DNA of 64,000 nt from Eutreptiella sp. 'Long Island Sound 2002' (taxonomy: Eukaryota > Euglenozoa > Euglenophyceae > Eutreptiales > Eutreptiaceae), in assembly GCA_964036045.1 (NCBI GenBank), contig OZ038381.1:107265367-107329366 (forward strand), read 5' to 3'. Positions 41,587 to 52,575 of this stretch are shown in pieces. Below the pieces are notes generated by a model. That model did no database searches. It was not told the origin of the DNA and saw only the letters and a program-made list of their open reading frames with translations. Position 1 is the stretch's first letter, and each line of letters starts with the position of its first letter. The translations under genes and the position numbers were made by a program.

Positions 41587-43180
41587 AAGTTCTTTACCGT
41601 TCCTTTGGATCCGCAATAACATTTGTGTTGGATGAAGCACATTGGCATCAACGCGAAAGTCGCTTCACACGTGTTCTCTGTGCCTGCATCAGTGGAGGGT
41701 ACCACAGTTTGCCTTGAAATACCCCTGCAACCCCCCCCCCCCCCCGGGAGACCGTCACTTGGCGACCGTCTCCCCCCCCCCAAACGGGAGACCGTTGCGC
41801 GCTACCCCGGGAGTTTGCAAGGGGGCTGGGGGGTACCTCACAGACTTGGTTGCCCAAGGGTAGAGAATATCCCCGCTGTGAGGGATCATCTCCGCCATGC
41901 AAATGGCGGCAAAATTGTAGCCTGCCCGGCCAACGGTGTGCACTACACACTGTGCCATGGCCGAAGGACCCCCCGCGCGCCAGGTATGAGCACACACATG
42001 GCCCTACTCGGGTACATCGGCGCGACACCGGTTACTCCACTGGATTTTGCTGTTGTGGGGCTGGTGGTCCTCTCTCCCATCCACTGCCTTTGGGTCAGCA
42101 AGGCGGCAAGTATACAAGGAGCGGACTTGGAACAATGTTGCAAGATGGCCTTCTATGATGACCAAACGGCCGATGACTAGGTTGTCCTCAATCTTGAGTC
42201 CTACGGAGAGGCTTGGCACACGGCCCTCCTACACTGCATGTGGGTCTGGGACCAGCCAGCACATGTGTCGCTCGTGGGCCCAAATCTGTGCGGCAGTACA
42301 CACTCTACTGCCTAATACTAGGCTCCCCGTACGAGGGGTGGGCATGGCAATGCGTCAGGTAGATGGGCGCAGCAGTGACAGCTGCCTTCGGGGCGCCTAT
42401 GTGCGCCATTGCCGTCTTGGGTGGGGGAACCCATCATCCCACACACGCTTCCTTATTAGAACATGTGTTGCACTATTTGTCTATGGGCTTGGCACAAGTG
42501 CCATGTGTTCCTAGACCCCTAGTTGAGGGCATGCTCGGCCCGGGGAAGGTGGTGCTCAAAGCGCAAACTTACGAGGCCACAAAGGATCCACCTAGGTCTC
42601 TAGCGGGTCCAAAATGATTTTTTCCTAACTTGCTCCCTAACCTCCCCCCGCAGCCTAACCTCCTGGAGCGCAACCACGTCCGGGTCTGCGACCTGCAACT
42701 TAGATTATTGCCACGCCGTCTTGTACTGCCAGTATCGGCACGCCGGGTGGTTATCATTCTGCCGCCCTTCCTCTTCCCCACTAGGAGACCCCTGCGCCCT
42801 CTTCGGTCCCCATCTCAGTTGTTGTGTTTTGGCCCTCCAAAAGGGCCAAAAACTGAAATGTGTCGTTTTGGGACAAAAACAAGGACCAAAACTGGTGAAA
42901 AGGCCATTTTTTCTTTTGCAATATTCACCTTAGACCCTTTGGGATGCCCGAACAAGTTTTTGTACCCCATGTTGAGGTTGTGGGGGTTGAAGTACCCCAC
43001 CCCCACCTTGCGCAAGCACCGCCCTTGCGCAAGCACCACTGCCTGGTGAAATCGTCGTTTTCAGAACGATGTGGTGTTTGCCTATTCAAACCCCCCCCCC
43101 CCTTTGTGCAAGTACCACTACCTGGTGAAACCGTCGTTTTCTGTGCCTTTGGTGGTGCCTGCGGAAGTGGGCGGCGGGGT
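41587..43180. other. no firmly supported gene
   Basis: Frames on both strands (41623-42180 plus; 42004-42219 minus with EDNLVIGRLVIIEGHLATLF) compete and neither shows a known motif. A GGGAGACCGTCACTT block after a C-run is shared by 40880-40905 and 41738-41762. A ~90-bp duplication (CCACTrCCTGGTGAAAyCGTCGTTTTC) lies at 43035 and 43108. Confidence 0.35.
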
Positions 43181-43381
43181 ACATGCTTTTGCAGCACCAA
43201 TGTGTCTCTCAGGAAGCTGTTGGGGGACAAGGCCAGTCTGGCGGTCAGTCAGATGATCCGTCGGGACAACAGTACACAGCGCAAGCAAGCGGACGCCTTG
43301 TTCAAGGGAAAACTGCAGATCCGCAATGTGCACGATCCTCGGCCATTGAGCCAACAGTTTTCAGAAATGAACCCTGATCAG
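43181..43381 (+). CDS. internal exon of an unknown gene
   Basis: The frame encodes VSLRKLLGDKASLAVSQMIR, NSTQRKQADALFKGKLQIRN and FSEMNPDQ, then CAG/GTGTGA. Acceptor candidates are TTTGCAG near 43184 and TCTCAG near 43210. Composition supports coding; no family recognised. Confidence 0.4.
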
Positions 43382-44260
43382 GTGTGATTGCCTTTGTTAA
43401 TTTTAACATTCTCTGGGGGGATTCTGAGTGTGGACACACAAGTCATCACCAGTCCGGGTACTAGCCACGTTTGGGGCGCTGATGGTTCAGGGGGCCTGAG
43501 GTCTATGTGATGGATGATGCAAAAGAGCATGTGGCTTCGTGCCGCAACGTCCACACTGAGCGAGCCAAACGCTTTTATGTACGTCACTTGTGTAGAAGCC
43601 TTCAGATTGCCGCTGCATTTCTATCTCTCATCGATTGACACTCTGTACAAGTGCTAGACAATTGTCTCGCCAAGTTTTGTTTGTTGGGTCATCTCCTGCA
43701 AAACATGGTCAGTGTCTTTTGGCTTACGTTGGTCTCAAACAACTCCCGCGTCCTATTTCGGCTGAATAGAAAAGGAAACAGCACGCGAGGTCCCAGCTCC
43801 ATCCCACCAAATACTCACGGCCCCTTCCTAAGCCTGAAGTGGTATTGCCAATGTGCTGTAGAAGTTATTGATCTTTCACTGTCCCCAACGTAAGCTGCAT
43901 AGTACTTTCTGCGTTACATTGCAGGAGGGGCATTATAATCCTGGCAGCAATGAGTCAGAGATGGAACCCTCTAGTGATTGGGAATGGGCCCAAGCATCGA
44001 GGGAATGCTGAACCCACTTCATTTCTAGACGTGTTTGTGTCATTCACACGTGCTTGGGTACCAGCTGGCTGGCCATCGCCAGATTTTGTCATGCAAAAAG
44101 CTTTGTAAAGCCGCAATTATGGCATCTTGTGGTTTCTCACCACACCTTGTAGCTTGCAACATTGATTTCATCACCGAGTTCGACGCCCCTTGTTACGGAG
44201 CATGCCATTAAGAGACTCTCAGTGCCATCTCCCCCTGGTTGAGACGTCGCACCCTCTTTT

Positions 44261-44590
44261 TTGGATCCGGCCATGACTAGTTGGTGTCACCACACAATTT
44301 GGCCACAAGAGGCCAGCCGCCTCTCACCATCTATGCTCCTAGCCATGGTCTCCCGCACAAAATGTATTGTGTGGCGTGATGGAAAGTGGATTTGTTTTGA
44401 ATTCGACCAAACCATGCTTGAAGAGCTCTTCCCCAAAATGCCCCTTCATTCCAATAAATTGAGATTTTTCTACACTTGGATCAACAAGAATTTTTGTGAT
44501 TCGACGCTGAATCTGCTGCCTCTAGCAAGGCTTATTTTCGAAGGGAGCAAGCCTGGTTTCTCAGCCAATCCTCTGACTCAGGTTATTCAG
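44261..44590 (+). CDS. exon candidate, unknown protein
   Basis: The frame encodes EASRLSPSMLLAMVSRTKCI, VWRDGKWICFEFDQTMLEEL, FYTWINKNFCDSTLNLLPLA and PLTQ, with CAG/GTTATT near 44580. It appears to precede the exon at 45083. Function unknown. Confidence 0.4.
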
Positions 44591-45082
44591 AAGCCGCTCA
44601 TTCTGATCATACCACATCACATAAAGCAGGAAAATGCATGCTCAATATGTAGAATTGCTCGTCGTAGGAACTGCGCCATGCATTGAGATAGGGGGGCGGG
44701 ATCTGGAGAAAGCAGCACCCAGAAGGGCGTCCGTCCATCATGTCTCCTGGCAACAGAAATGGCATGAGGCCATAAATGACCCTTGGCAAGGCACTGGGGG
44801 CCAAGACGCACCCGCAGATTCAGAACGGCTTGCACAATGGGCCCCATACCTCAAAATCCTTTTTGGCCCAGCCCCCAGTGCACGGGAACTTGAAGATCCG
44901 AAGCATTGGAATTTAACAAGCAGCGGCCCAAAGAGCCAGCTTCCGGAAAGGAGGGGATGTGATTCTTTGAGGATCCTCCTCTGACATCTAGATCACCCAC
45001 GGAGCACTGACCTGTTTCCTAGAAGGTCACACCTTTGGGCTTCTGATAGTGGTTGGACAGCACCGTGCTGTTTGCTTTTCAG

Positions 45083-45425
45083 TCTGCCCCGTGCCTCCCG
45101 AGCTCCTCCTCCGCCCTCTGGTCTGCAGATGATCGATAAGATGATTCAGTTGGAGCTACAAGAGCGCATTGGGACGTATGCCCCAAGGGGCACTACCGCA
45201 GCATATACCCCCACCCAACAGCGGCTCCAGCTGCGTCAACAGAAGGAAATCAAGGCTCCCAATCTGCATTTCCTGTTGCACAAGCGCAAGAGCCAGCCCG
45301 TGCAACCCGTCACAAAGCGCCCACAGTCTGCAAGCTTGGTTCTACCCTATGGAAAGTCTAAACAGTGTGTTCCCACAGTCCACTCATGGAGAGCGCCTTT
45401 GAGGCCCTTGTACATGGATCAATGG
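45083..45425 (+). CDS. exon with Gln/Lys-rich helix
   Basis: A strong acceptor (GTTTGCTTTTCAG) ends near 45082. The frame reads SLPRASRAPPPPSGLQMIDK, MIQLELQERIGTYAPRG, TPTQQRLQLRQQKEIKAPNL and a Lys/Pro-rich tail. A donor ATG/GTAGAA near 45426 is as likely as the TAG stop in the same place; the interval after it carries the ACTAAGTAA-type cluster and a satellite. Function unknown. Confidence 0.45.
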
Positions 45426-45496
45426 TAGAACTTAGTACAAAAGTTTTCTTATATTTTTTTTGGAGTTTTTCCTAAGTTTTTCCTCTGCGAGTGGGT

Positions 45497-45745
45497 TTTT
45501 TACTGAGTAATTTACTGAGTAAATTTTTTCAACCAAGTAATTTAATTAGTAGAAATTTTTACCAAGTAATTTACGTAGTAGAAAATTTTGTTATTGCTAA
45601 GTACTTTACTTCGTAGAATTTTTTTTTTACTAAGTAATTTACTAAGTAACAAAGAATTTATTTTTTTACTATGTAAATTATTTAGCAAAACAAATAGATT
45701 CTACTAAGTACTTTACTTAGTAGAAAAATAAATTTATTTTCTTTA
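45497..45745. repeat. ACTAAGTAA-type AT-rich palindromic cluster
   Basis: TTTACTAAGTAATTTACT, ACTTAGTAGAAA and TACTAAGTACTTTAC words recur in both orientations, separated by T-runs. It is AT-rich in an otherwise GC-rich window and directly follows a possible donor. Confidence 0.85.
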
Positions 45746-45779
45746 AGTAAAAAAGTTACAAAAAAGTTAAGGTTTTCCA

Positions 45780-46480
45780 CTTCTGACTGCCACTGCTGAT
45801 TTTGTCACCCACTCTGAAGCATTGGGGACCCCCCAGACAGCACGGGTTACGTAGCCAATCCGCCCACTTGTGGGCCACTGCTGACTGTGTCACCGTTGTG
45901 AAGCGTTGGGGGCCCCCAGGTGGCAGGGGATATATAGCCAATCTGCCCACTCGTGGGCCACTTGTGATTTTTTCCCCCGCACAGAGGCATCGGTGACCCC
46001 TAGTTGGCATGGGTAGTGTAGCCAATCCGCCCACTTGTGGGCCACTTCTGATTTTGTCCCCCACACAAGGGTTACGTAGCCACTCCGCCTACTTGTGGGC
46101 CAATTCTCCCCTACACTGAAGTGTTGGCCCCGAGACAGCAGGGGTGGTGTAGGCAATCCGCCCATTTGTTGGGCACTACTGATTTTGTTACCCGCACTGA
46201 GGAGTTGGGGACCTTTGGAGGGCATGGGAGGCGTAGTCAATCAACCCATTTGCGGGCCGGGTCTGACTGTGTTTCCTGATGTTAAGTGATGGGGACCCCT
46301 AGACAGCAGGGGTTACGTAGCCACTCCGCCCACTCGTGGGCCACTTCTGATTTTGTCCCCTGCTCTGAAGGGTTGGGGATCCCTTAGACGGCAAGGGTTA
46401 TGTAGCCAATCTGCCCACTTGTGGGTCACTACTGATTTTGTCCCCCGCTCTGAGGCGTTGGGGACCTCCAAGGCGGTTGT
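45780..46480. repeat. ~85-bp satellite
   Basis: About eight copies of a unit with TGATTTTGTCCCCCGC, GGGGACC, TTACGTAGCCAATCC and GCCCACTTGTGGGCCACT; the spacing is 85 bp between regular copies and one or two are truncated. A related fragment occurs near 56163-56225. Confidence 0.85.
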
Positions 46481-46659
46481 GATTATGGCCTCATCCCCCT
46501 TATGGCAATTGTTTTTACGACAAACTGCTTCTTGCAGACTGCAGGGAGAATGGATGTCGAGCAACAACAGATTGGGATTCCTCCCTTGTGTTGGCTTGAT
46601 GGCACGGGTAGGGTCATATGGCAGCCCACATGTGCAAGCTAGTGCGGTCCCTCGGAAAA

Positions 46660-46712
46660 ATTTCTTGTGCTGCGGCATGCTGCGGCACACTGGGGCATGC
46701 TACGGCATGCTT
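46660..46712. repeat. TGCTGCGGCA minisatellite, first patch
   Basis: Five imperfect 10-bp units. A second, longer patch (about 11 units) lies at 47003-47135. Confidence 0.8.
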
Positions 46713-46860
46713 CTGCCTGCACATGTGGGTACCTACACTTCTATGGGAGCAGACAGACAAGGCAGACAGGCTGATGTGGTCCCCAATACCTTCCCAATAC
46801 ACCAAAAAAGCGGAGATCTGTGCAACAATAGAGAGGAACTGACAGGCAAAACATTGCCCT

Positions 46861-46931
46861 TTCCGGGAATGGAACCCAGGACCCTCCAAACTGGTATGTG
46901 GTACGTAGACCACTGAGCTACCATCCGAGTC
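46861..46931 (-). other. tRNA-like sequence, possible SINE head
   Basis: The minus strand carries GGTAGCTCAGTGGT, close to an A box, and GGGTTCCATTCCC, close to a B box, about 35 bases apart. The D-arm partner GAGC is missing and the anticodon arm does not close cleanly, so I do not call a functional tRNA. Confidence 0.35.
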
Positions 46932-47002
46932 TGAGACATCTGTGCAACAAAGGCTTCACATGTTCGACATGTTATGAAAAAAAAAGTCCGCCATGTGAAA
47001 AT

Positions 47003-47135
47003 TTTGGCTCGCTGCGGTATGCTGCGGCATGCTGCGGCACGCTGCGGCATGCTTCAAAACCCCCATGTGCAGCTCCAAAAAAAAGGTGGTGCGGCATGCT
47101 GCGGCATGCTGCGGCATGCTGCGGCATGTTGCGGC
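47003..47135. repeat. TGCTGCGGCA minisatellite, second patch
   Basis: Tandem GCTGCGGCATGCTGCGGCA units, interrupted by about 35 bp of other sequence. Confidence 0.85.
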
Positions 47136-47159
47136 TGCACTAGCTTGCCTTGCACATGT

Positions 47160-48235
47160 GTATTGCTTTTTGGTGGCATTACGGCCAGCTGCACCACGGC
47201 TCTTTATGCATTTAGCCTCGCCGAGAGACAAAAAACAGAGGCATTGCAATTCACTCCACAAACAGCCAAGAATGCCACGGAAGCCAGCTTTCCGAGGTTC
47301 TCATGGGATATGGGCATGTATATGAGTGACGGTGCAGACGAAATGATCAATGCTGCCTATGCCGTGTGGCTCGTTGTGATATGGCTAGTGTGCCACTAGC
47401 ATGCACAAAAGAACCTGAGGGAGAAATTAAAAGACCATGCGGCAGACCAGTATTTGGGGCCAAAAGTGCATGCAAACCTCCGGGACCTACACCGCAGTTG
47501 GTATTTGGACCATGCTCGGGAGCATTACAGACAAAGGCGGTCCGGGTGGTTTGTAGAATAGTCTCCTCCAGGGGTTCCATGCGCCGCACCAGTGGAGGCA
47601 AGGGCTCATTCGCTCAAGATTGTCACAAAGCACAAGTTGCTTGGAATTTGCGAATTTGTCAAAGATGTGCTCGGTGGTTTGTGTACACAATGGGCCCAAA
47701 GCTGTCAACAACGTGGTGGCCGAGGCATGCAGCCGGCCCCATGGATGTGGCAAGAGGCCCAAGTGGTGCTGCACAACAAAGTGTTTGTGGATGACGGTGA
47801 TGCCCTTTTTATTCACCAGGCCATGTCCTCGCGAAAACGGCGGGCCAACGGCAAGCCCATCTATGACTACCCCCCATTGGGGTTGTTGAGGTTACCTGGT
47901 GGAAGGAGACCTTTTCCGCCATCAATGAAGGCTGCCCCGTCACGTGGATGCCGTTCTTATCCTTGCACAGCATTCACTGTGTCACGGCGGAGTTTTGCAT
48001 GTGTGCCACGTACTCCACCCTTGGAATTTTTGACGGCATTTTGCTATAGCACGTTGTTAAGTTGCCTAGTTTTACGGTGCCATTGCGATACTCATGGAAG
48101 TACGTTGGTTTCCGACCCTTTAGGTACGGCTGTGTGAGGCAAACAATCGCCTTCCAAGTTGAGCTGGCGCATGTGCGTGAGTTCAAGTTGCAAGCAAGCC
48201 CCTGCATAAAAAGCCAAAAGGATTGTTGACGACGA
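47160..48235 (+). pseudogene. Mutator-like (MULE) transposase relic
   Basis: In one frame: TEASFPRFSWDMGMYMSDGA, DEMINAAYAVW, WLVCH, TAG (47397-47399), HAQKNLREKLKDHAADQYLG, LHRSWYLDHAREHYRQRRSG, WFVE, TAG (47559-47561), SPPGVPCAAPVEARAHSLKI. The order MSDGAxxxxNA, a C-x-x-H-x-x-KNL segment and W-F-x-E-x-x-PGxPxxxxxxE matches the core and downstream part of MULE transposases (known for the family; assigned here by eye). Beyond 47870 the frame changes to WWKETFSAINEGCPVTWMP and CVTAEFCMCATYS, possibly a SWIM-like Cys/His remnant. The two stops and the frame change make it inactive. Confidence 0.5.
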
Positions 48236-48887
48236 CTCCTCTAGTGGTGGTAGTTGTGATGGGGAGCCTTTGTCTCTTGCTAGCTTTCTCTTGCCGAAGA
48301 TGTGAAGCGTGAGTTGGCCCTCGGGAATGCCTCGTGGCATTCAATGCGCTTGTACCGTCCACCATTCACGTGCGGTCAATGCAATAGGGCCGTTTGTGGT
48401 GTATCTAATGCGATGGGTGCATTCACTGCTTGGTTGGAGTGGAGTGCCCAGTGTGATAGTTCAAGGATAGGGATGAGATAAAATGGGTGCCACAAAAGTG
48501 GGAGAAGGAGGTGCAAGCTGAAACCATCTTGTACCCAACCCCCTGTGTGATTGTGAGTCGAAGCGCGCCTCTACAGCTGAGGCATCGAGTACCCACTGGA
48601 CCCCGTCCCACCCAGTTCCATCCCGTCCAGAATCATTGACGCCACACCCTCTAGTGATCACCCAACATCTCATACGGGGTGCCCTAGTGCAGAAGAAATC
48701 CTGGCTGATGTGATAGCCAAGGCTCGTTTCGCCCATCCTTGTCAGAGGTAGAGGCACTGTTTGGTGACGGTTTGGGGCAGCCACTACACATGTATCCTAC
48801 GGGCACAGCATAGAATGCTGAGAACCGGGGCATGTTTGTCCGTGTTGCCTGGCACGTGCCCTCTGCGCTGCTGGGAATATTCCCCCC
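48236..48887. other. no gene seen
   Basis: Frames on both strands lack recognisable motifs. A GTCCCACCC/GTCCCGTCC patch near 48600 is the only local repeat. Confidence 0.4.
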
Positions 48888-49048
48888 AAAAACGCTTCCG
48901 ATATTTTTCCATCCCTAGGGATTTCGGAAGCCAGGCTGCCAAAATCGGTCGGGTGATCGCTTCCGACGTCGGAAGCAATGCTTCGGACGATCGGTCGGAG
49001 TTCACCCAAGCACATACTAGGAGCATTGCTTCCAAAATGCTCTGGCAC
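48888..49048. repeat. CTTCCGA/TCGGAAG-type cluster
   Basis: ACGCTTCCGATATTTTTCC, TCCCTAGGGA and TTTCGGAAG form a hairpin-like unit, followed by CTTCCGACGTCGGAAGC and GGTCGGAG words. The same unit occurs twice at 54555-54722, so the pair brackets 49.1-54.5 kb. Confidence 0.8.
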
Positions 49049-49841
49049 ATTGCTTGGAATTGTCAGGAGCTTTGCATCCCCAATTGCTTGCTAAATTCCC
49101 AGGAAATTCCAAGGGTTTTTGTAAAAAAAGTCACCATCCGACCAACTATACACATTGAATGTTTCCCCCCAAAGGACCCTGGTTTGACTGTTTGATTGGT
49201 GGGCTGATGTGGCTGGCACATAGGGCCTTGAGACGATGACTGTGATGGACCATGATTGCTTTTTTGCCGACCAGCATGCCCCGTTTTCGAAACTGATTGC
49301 GCTACCACTGCTCACGCATGAGTGTTTCCCTCTCTTTCCTGGGCCAAAAAACTATTCATGTACACACAATTGACGACCACCCCCTTCCCCAACCCTTGAA
49401 GTGGCAGCGCTTAAAGTAGGGTATTTTTTTTGTTTTGGCAGGTCACCCCCCCCCCCCTGAAAAATGGAATCCGTGGAGTCCCGGCGGCGCGACTAACCCC
49501 TGGGAAGCCAGTGGGGATGAGCGACGCACGGATTCAGGTGGCCTGTCCGGGGCATGGACGGCAGTTGCTTTTTTTAAAAATGAAAAACCGAACAAGAAAT
49601 CGGTATGACACGGTCTTCTTACTCTTTTGTTGTGTTAGGGATAAGGGACGGAATCGTTTTTTTTTGGAGGAACAATTCTGATGGTTGAATATGGTTGCCG
49701 GTTTTTCTAACAAAAAAAGCACTGTGTATCACTTAGCTTCAGTTGACTGCCTGTCCCTTCGTCTTTGTGCTTGCCTTTGTGCATGTTTTGGTGTGCAAGA
49801 ATTTCGTTTGCCGAGTATTGTTGTCTACAGTGTGCTGTTCC
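49049..49841. other. no gene seen
   Basis: Unique DNA with a C-run at 49447. Inverted frames give no recognised protein. May be promoter or intron of the following TE gene. Confidence 0.35.
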
Positions 49842-50455
49842 ATGTCGCAAATAGCAGGTCCGGATGGCTCCACGTTGTGCGAGCCTAAGTTTGAATACAC
49901 CGGACCGGGACCTTGCGAGCCCCATGAACATCAATCAGCATCCACGGGGCCACATGCAAACGGGCCATGTCGCCCTCGCAAGCGTCCGAAGCCCCTGACC
50001 CGCGTCATTATGCCGCTTTCGGCAGCTGCAAGTAGTTGAAGGTTGGTTTTGTGCGTGTCCTCAGGTCTCTTTTCTCTGCCATGGCGTGGATTTTCGAGCC
50101 GACCCTACCCTCGGAGGAGGGGGCAGGCTGGGGAGATCTCCCTGAACTGCTAGAGTTTGGGGACTGCCCCCCGTCCCCATCGGATTCAGACGCAGAGCGC
50201 ACCCTCAGCCAGTTACAATCCCCGCAGCCCCCCATTCTGACACCCCCTCCCACACCCCCATCACCCCCATTCCCCCCACCACCCCCGCTCACACCCGCAT
50301 CACCAATCCCCTTCTTCACACCACATCCCGTTGAGGTGCCAACGAGCCCCCCAAGGAAGATTGTCCCCACCAATTTCCCGACCCCGCCACTGGCCGCCGT
50401 CACCGACCCACTGACCCCCCGCACAGAACAGCTCCTCCGCCTACCCTTGGGCTAG
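49842..50455 (+). CDS. N-terminal disordered region of a TE-type protein
   Basis: ATG 49842 opens MSQIAGPDGSTLCEPKFEYT and a basic RPRKRPKPLTRV stretch, ending at 50039 near a possible intron. An acceptor GTGTCCTCAG ends near 50065. ATG 50081 opens MAWIFEPTLPSEEGAGWGDL, an acidic segment SPSDSDAERTLSQL, a long Pro/Ser/Thr region and a stop at 50453-50455. Both look like the disordered start of a larger protein whose later exons may begin at 51539. Function unknown. Confidence 0.4.
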
Positions 50456-50739
50456 CTGAACAGTAGGTTCGACATGGGTTGGTCACGTTACTTGTTCACC
50501 TTGCCCCGCCGCGGCCAGGTGCAAACATGGCAACGTGGCGAAAGGGTAAGTTGATCCCACTTCTTGTCCCGCTCGCTAGAGCGCGCCAGGCTCATAGCTT
50601 CGGCGACACAACCCCCAAAGCCCCGCGCCACCAGTCTTCTGCTCGCTTCCATCATCTTGCCCCCCTTGCCCTATGGCCAGACCACGTTGCCTGAGGTTGG
50701 CCCACAGACAGACCTCCTTGCTCCCTCTTGCGGCTGAAT
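50456..50739. other. gap before the 62-bp satellite
   Basis: No recognised gene; G/C-rich with short frames. Confidence 0.35.
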
Positions 50740-51525
50740 GTGGGCATCGACCAAAGACTATTGAATTTTCGAAGGGTCGGACCACATAAGCTAGTTGGGA
50801 TGTGGGCATTGATCAAAGACTATTGAATTTTCGAAGGGTCGGACCACACAAGGCAGTTGGCATTGATCAAAGAGTATTGCATTTTTGAAGGGTCGGACCA
50901 CACAAGACAGTTGGGATGCGGGCATTGACCAAAGACTAGTGATTTTTCGAAGGGTCAGACCACACAAGGCAATTGGCATTGATCAAAGAGCATTGAATTT
51001 TCGAAGGGTCGGACCACACAAGACAGTTCGGATGTGGGCATTGACCAAAGACTATTGAATTTTCGAAGGGTCGGACCACACAAGGTAGTTGGCATTGATC
51101 CAAGACTATTGAATTTTCGAAAGGTCGGACCACACAAGACAGTTCGGATGTGGGCATTGACTAAAGACTATTGAATTTTCGAAGGATCGTACAACAAGGT
51201 AGTTGGCATTGATCCAAGACTATTGAATTTTCGAAGGGTCGGACCACACAAGCTAGTTGGGATGTGGGCATTGATCAAAGACTATTCCGTTTTCGAAGGG
51301 TCGGACCACACAAGGCAATGATCAAAGAGTATTGAATTTTCGAAGGGTCGGACCACACATGGCAACTGGCATTGATCAAAGACTATTGAATTTTCGAAGG
51401 GTTGGACCACTCAAGACAGTTGGGATGGGGGCATTGATCAAAGAGTATTGATTTTTCGAAGGGTCGGACCACACAAGGGAGTTGGCATTCATCAAGAACT
51501 ATTGAATTTTCGAAGGGTCGGGAGT
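50740..51525. repeat. 62-bp satellite
   Basis: About 13 units of GACTATTGAATTTTCGAAGG, GTCGGACCACACAAG and GTTGGGATGTGGGCATTGAT; some units lack the GGGATGTGG segment (about 53 bp). It lies between coding pieces at 50455 and 51539 and so is probably intronic. Confidence 0.9.
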
Positions 51526-51538
51526 TTGTGGTGGAACC

Positions 51539-51859
51539 ATGGAACTGTGCGCCTTGGACGTGCTCTTGTTCTCAGGTATGAAGAGTTACCATGAATTTGT
51601 GCTTGAGTTGCAGGGCCTTGCATACTACGTTCGCGGCCCCGTGCAGCTTTCGCGACTGGAGGCGTTTGCCTTCATCATCCCACAACCAGTCAGTGCGGAC
51701 TGGGTTGTGACATATGGGCGCATGTTCCCCGAGGAGCCACCCACCACGGTCCAAGTATTGGATAGTATGCGCAAGGCAGCCCCTGCCGGGGTGCGGGTGG
51801 CCCGCCATAAGCTGAAACCCCTAACCTTTCCACCCCGGGGGCCCCGAAGCCAACCCTAG
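51539..51859 (+). CDS. exon of the 50-54 kb TE-type gene
   Basis: After a TTGTTCTCAG acceptor near 51574 the frame reads MKSYHEFVLELQGLAYYVRG, PVQLSRLEAFAFIIPQPVSA and WVVTYGRMFPEEPPTTVQ, then a basic Pro-rich end. Composition and splice context support coding. Family unknown. Confidence 0.4.
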   Translation: MELCALDVLLFSGMKSYHEFVLELQGLAYYVRGPVQLSRLEAFAFIIPQPVSADWVVTYGRMFPEEPPTTVQVLDSMRKAAPAGVRVARHKLKPLTFPPRGPRSQP

Positions 51860-51867
51860 TACAAGGG

Positions 51868-52575
51868 GAAAACCTGCTGTATCTGCGGCATACAGGGCTA
51901 GCCTCTGCCCGCGTTCTGCGGGCTTTGCACAGATTGCAACCTGACTCTGGTTGGTCGATGGAACGCCTCCACCAAGCCGAGGATAGGGCATTGCCTGCCT
52001 TTGACCGTGCGTTGTCCAATACGTCTTTGCTCGTCCAGATAGAGGCATTTCTTTTGGGGGGGTGTGGTAAGCTGGTTGCCACTTGCCGCAAAGATCCCCC
52101 ACCCCCAAATGCTAACTTGGTGTTGGGTGTTTACGCCGATGGTTACGGACCACGGGGAAGGGGGAACGTAAACACCAAAGTGTGTGTCATTGATATGGAG
52201 GGATCCCTCTTCCCGCACGTCAACCATGTGCCGCAATGCAGCACCATGGTGACGTGGAGGGAAATGCTGAAAAATACATACGACCAGTGGGTTCGAGAGG
52301 GGCGCACTCAAGAGCTCAACACATTGCGTCAGACCCCATTTACACTGCCTGTGAAGTGGCAGGGGCACACTTCCAACACCTTGGTCCGTGTGACCTTTCG
52401 CTTGCTGACAGCTAACCACCACCATTTGTGGTGTGAGTGCTGGTGTAGGTGTTGTGTGGTGTGCCCTTGGAAACGGCACGAGGGTGTGCGTGCTCTATTT
52501 GGCGCCACATACAGTCACTGCAGCAGATGGGTAAGATGTTTGTTGGAGTTGAGGGTTTGGAGGAGGCATTTGTAG
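51868..52575 (+). CDS. possible catalytic-half exon of the same TE-type gene
   Basis: The frame encodes ERLHQAEDRALPAFDRALSN, then LVLGVYADGYGPRGRGNVNT, KVCVIDMEG, and TMVTWREMLKNTYDQWVREG. The ADGY..NT pattern on a hydrophobic strand resembles the first-Asp block (SADAT / RGDAY) of the transposase-like genes at 1-12 kb. I could not find matching second-Asp or Glu blocks, so kinship is only suggested. Continues in another frame from 52449. Confidence 0.35.
   Translation, partial: ENLLYLRHTGLASARVLRALHRLQPDSGWSMERLHQAEDRALPAFDRALSNTSLLVQIEAFLLGGCGKLVATCRKDPPPPNANLVLGVYADGYGPRGRGNVNTKVCVIDMEGSLFPHVNHVPQCSTMVTWREMLKNTYDQWVREGRTQELNTLRQTPFTLPVKWQGHTSNTLVRVTFRLLTANHHHLWCECWCRCCVVCPWKRHEGVRALFGATYSHCSRWVRCLLELRVWRRHL

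Noticed and set aside
46861-46931. Functional tRNA gene
   Set aside because: The D-arm and anticodon arm do not close; only the box-like promoter motifs are intact.
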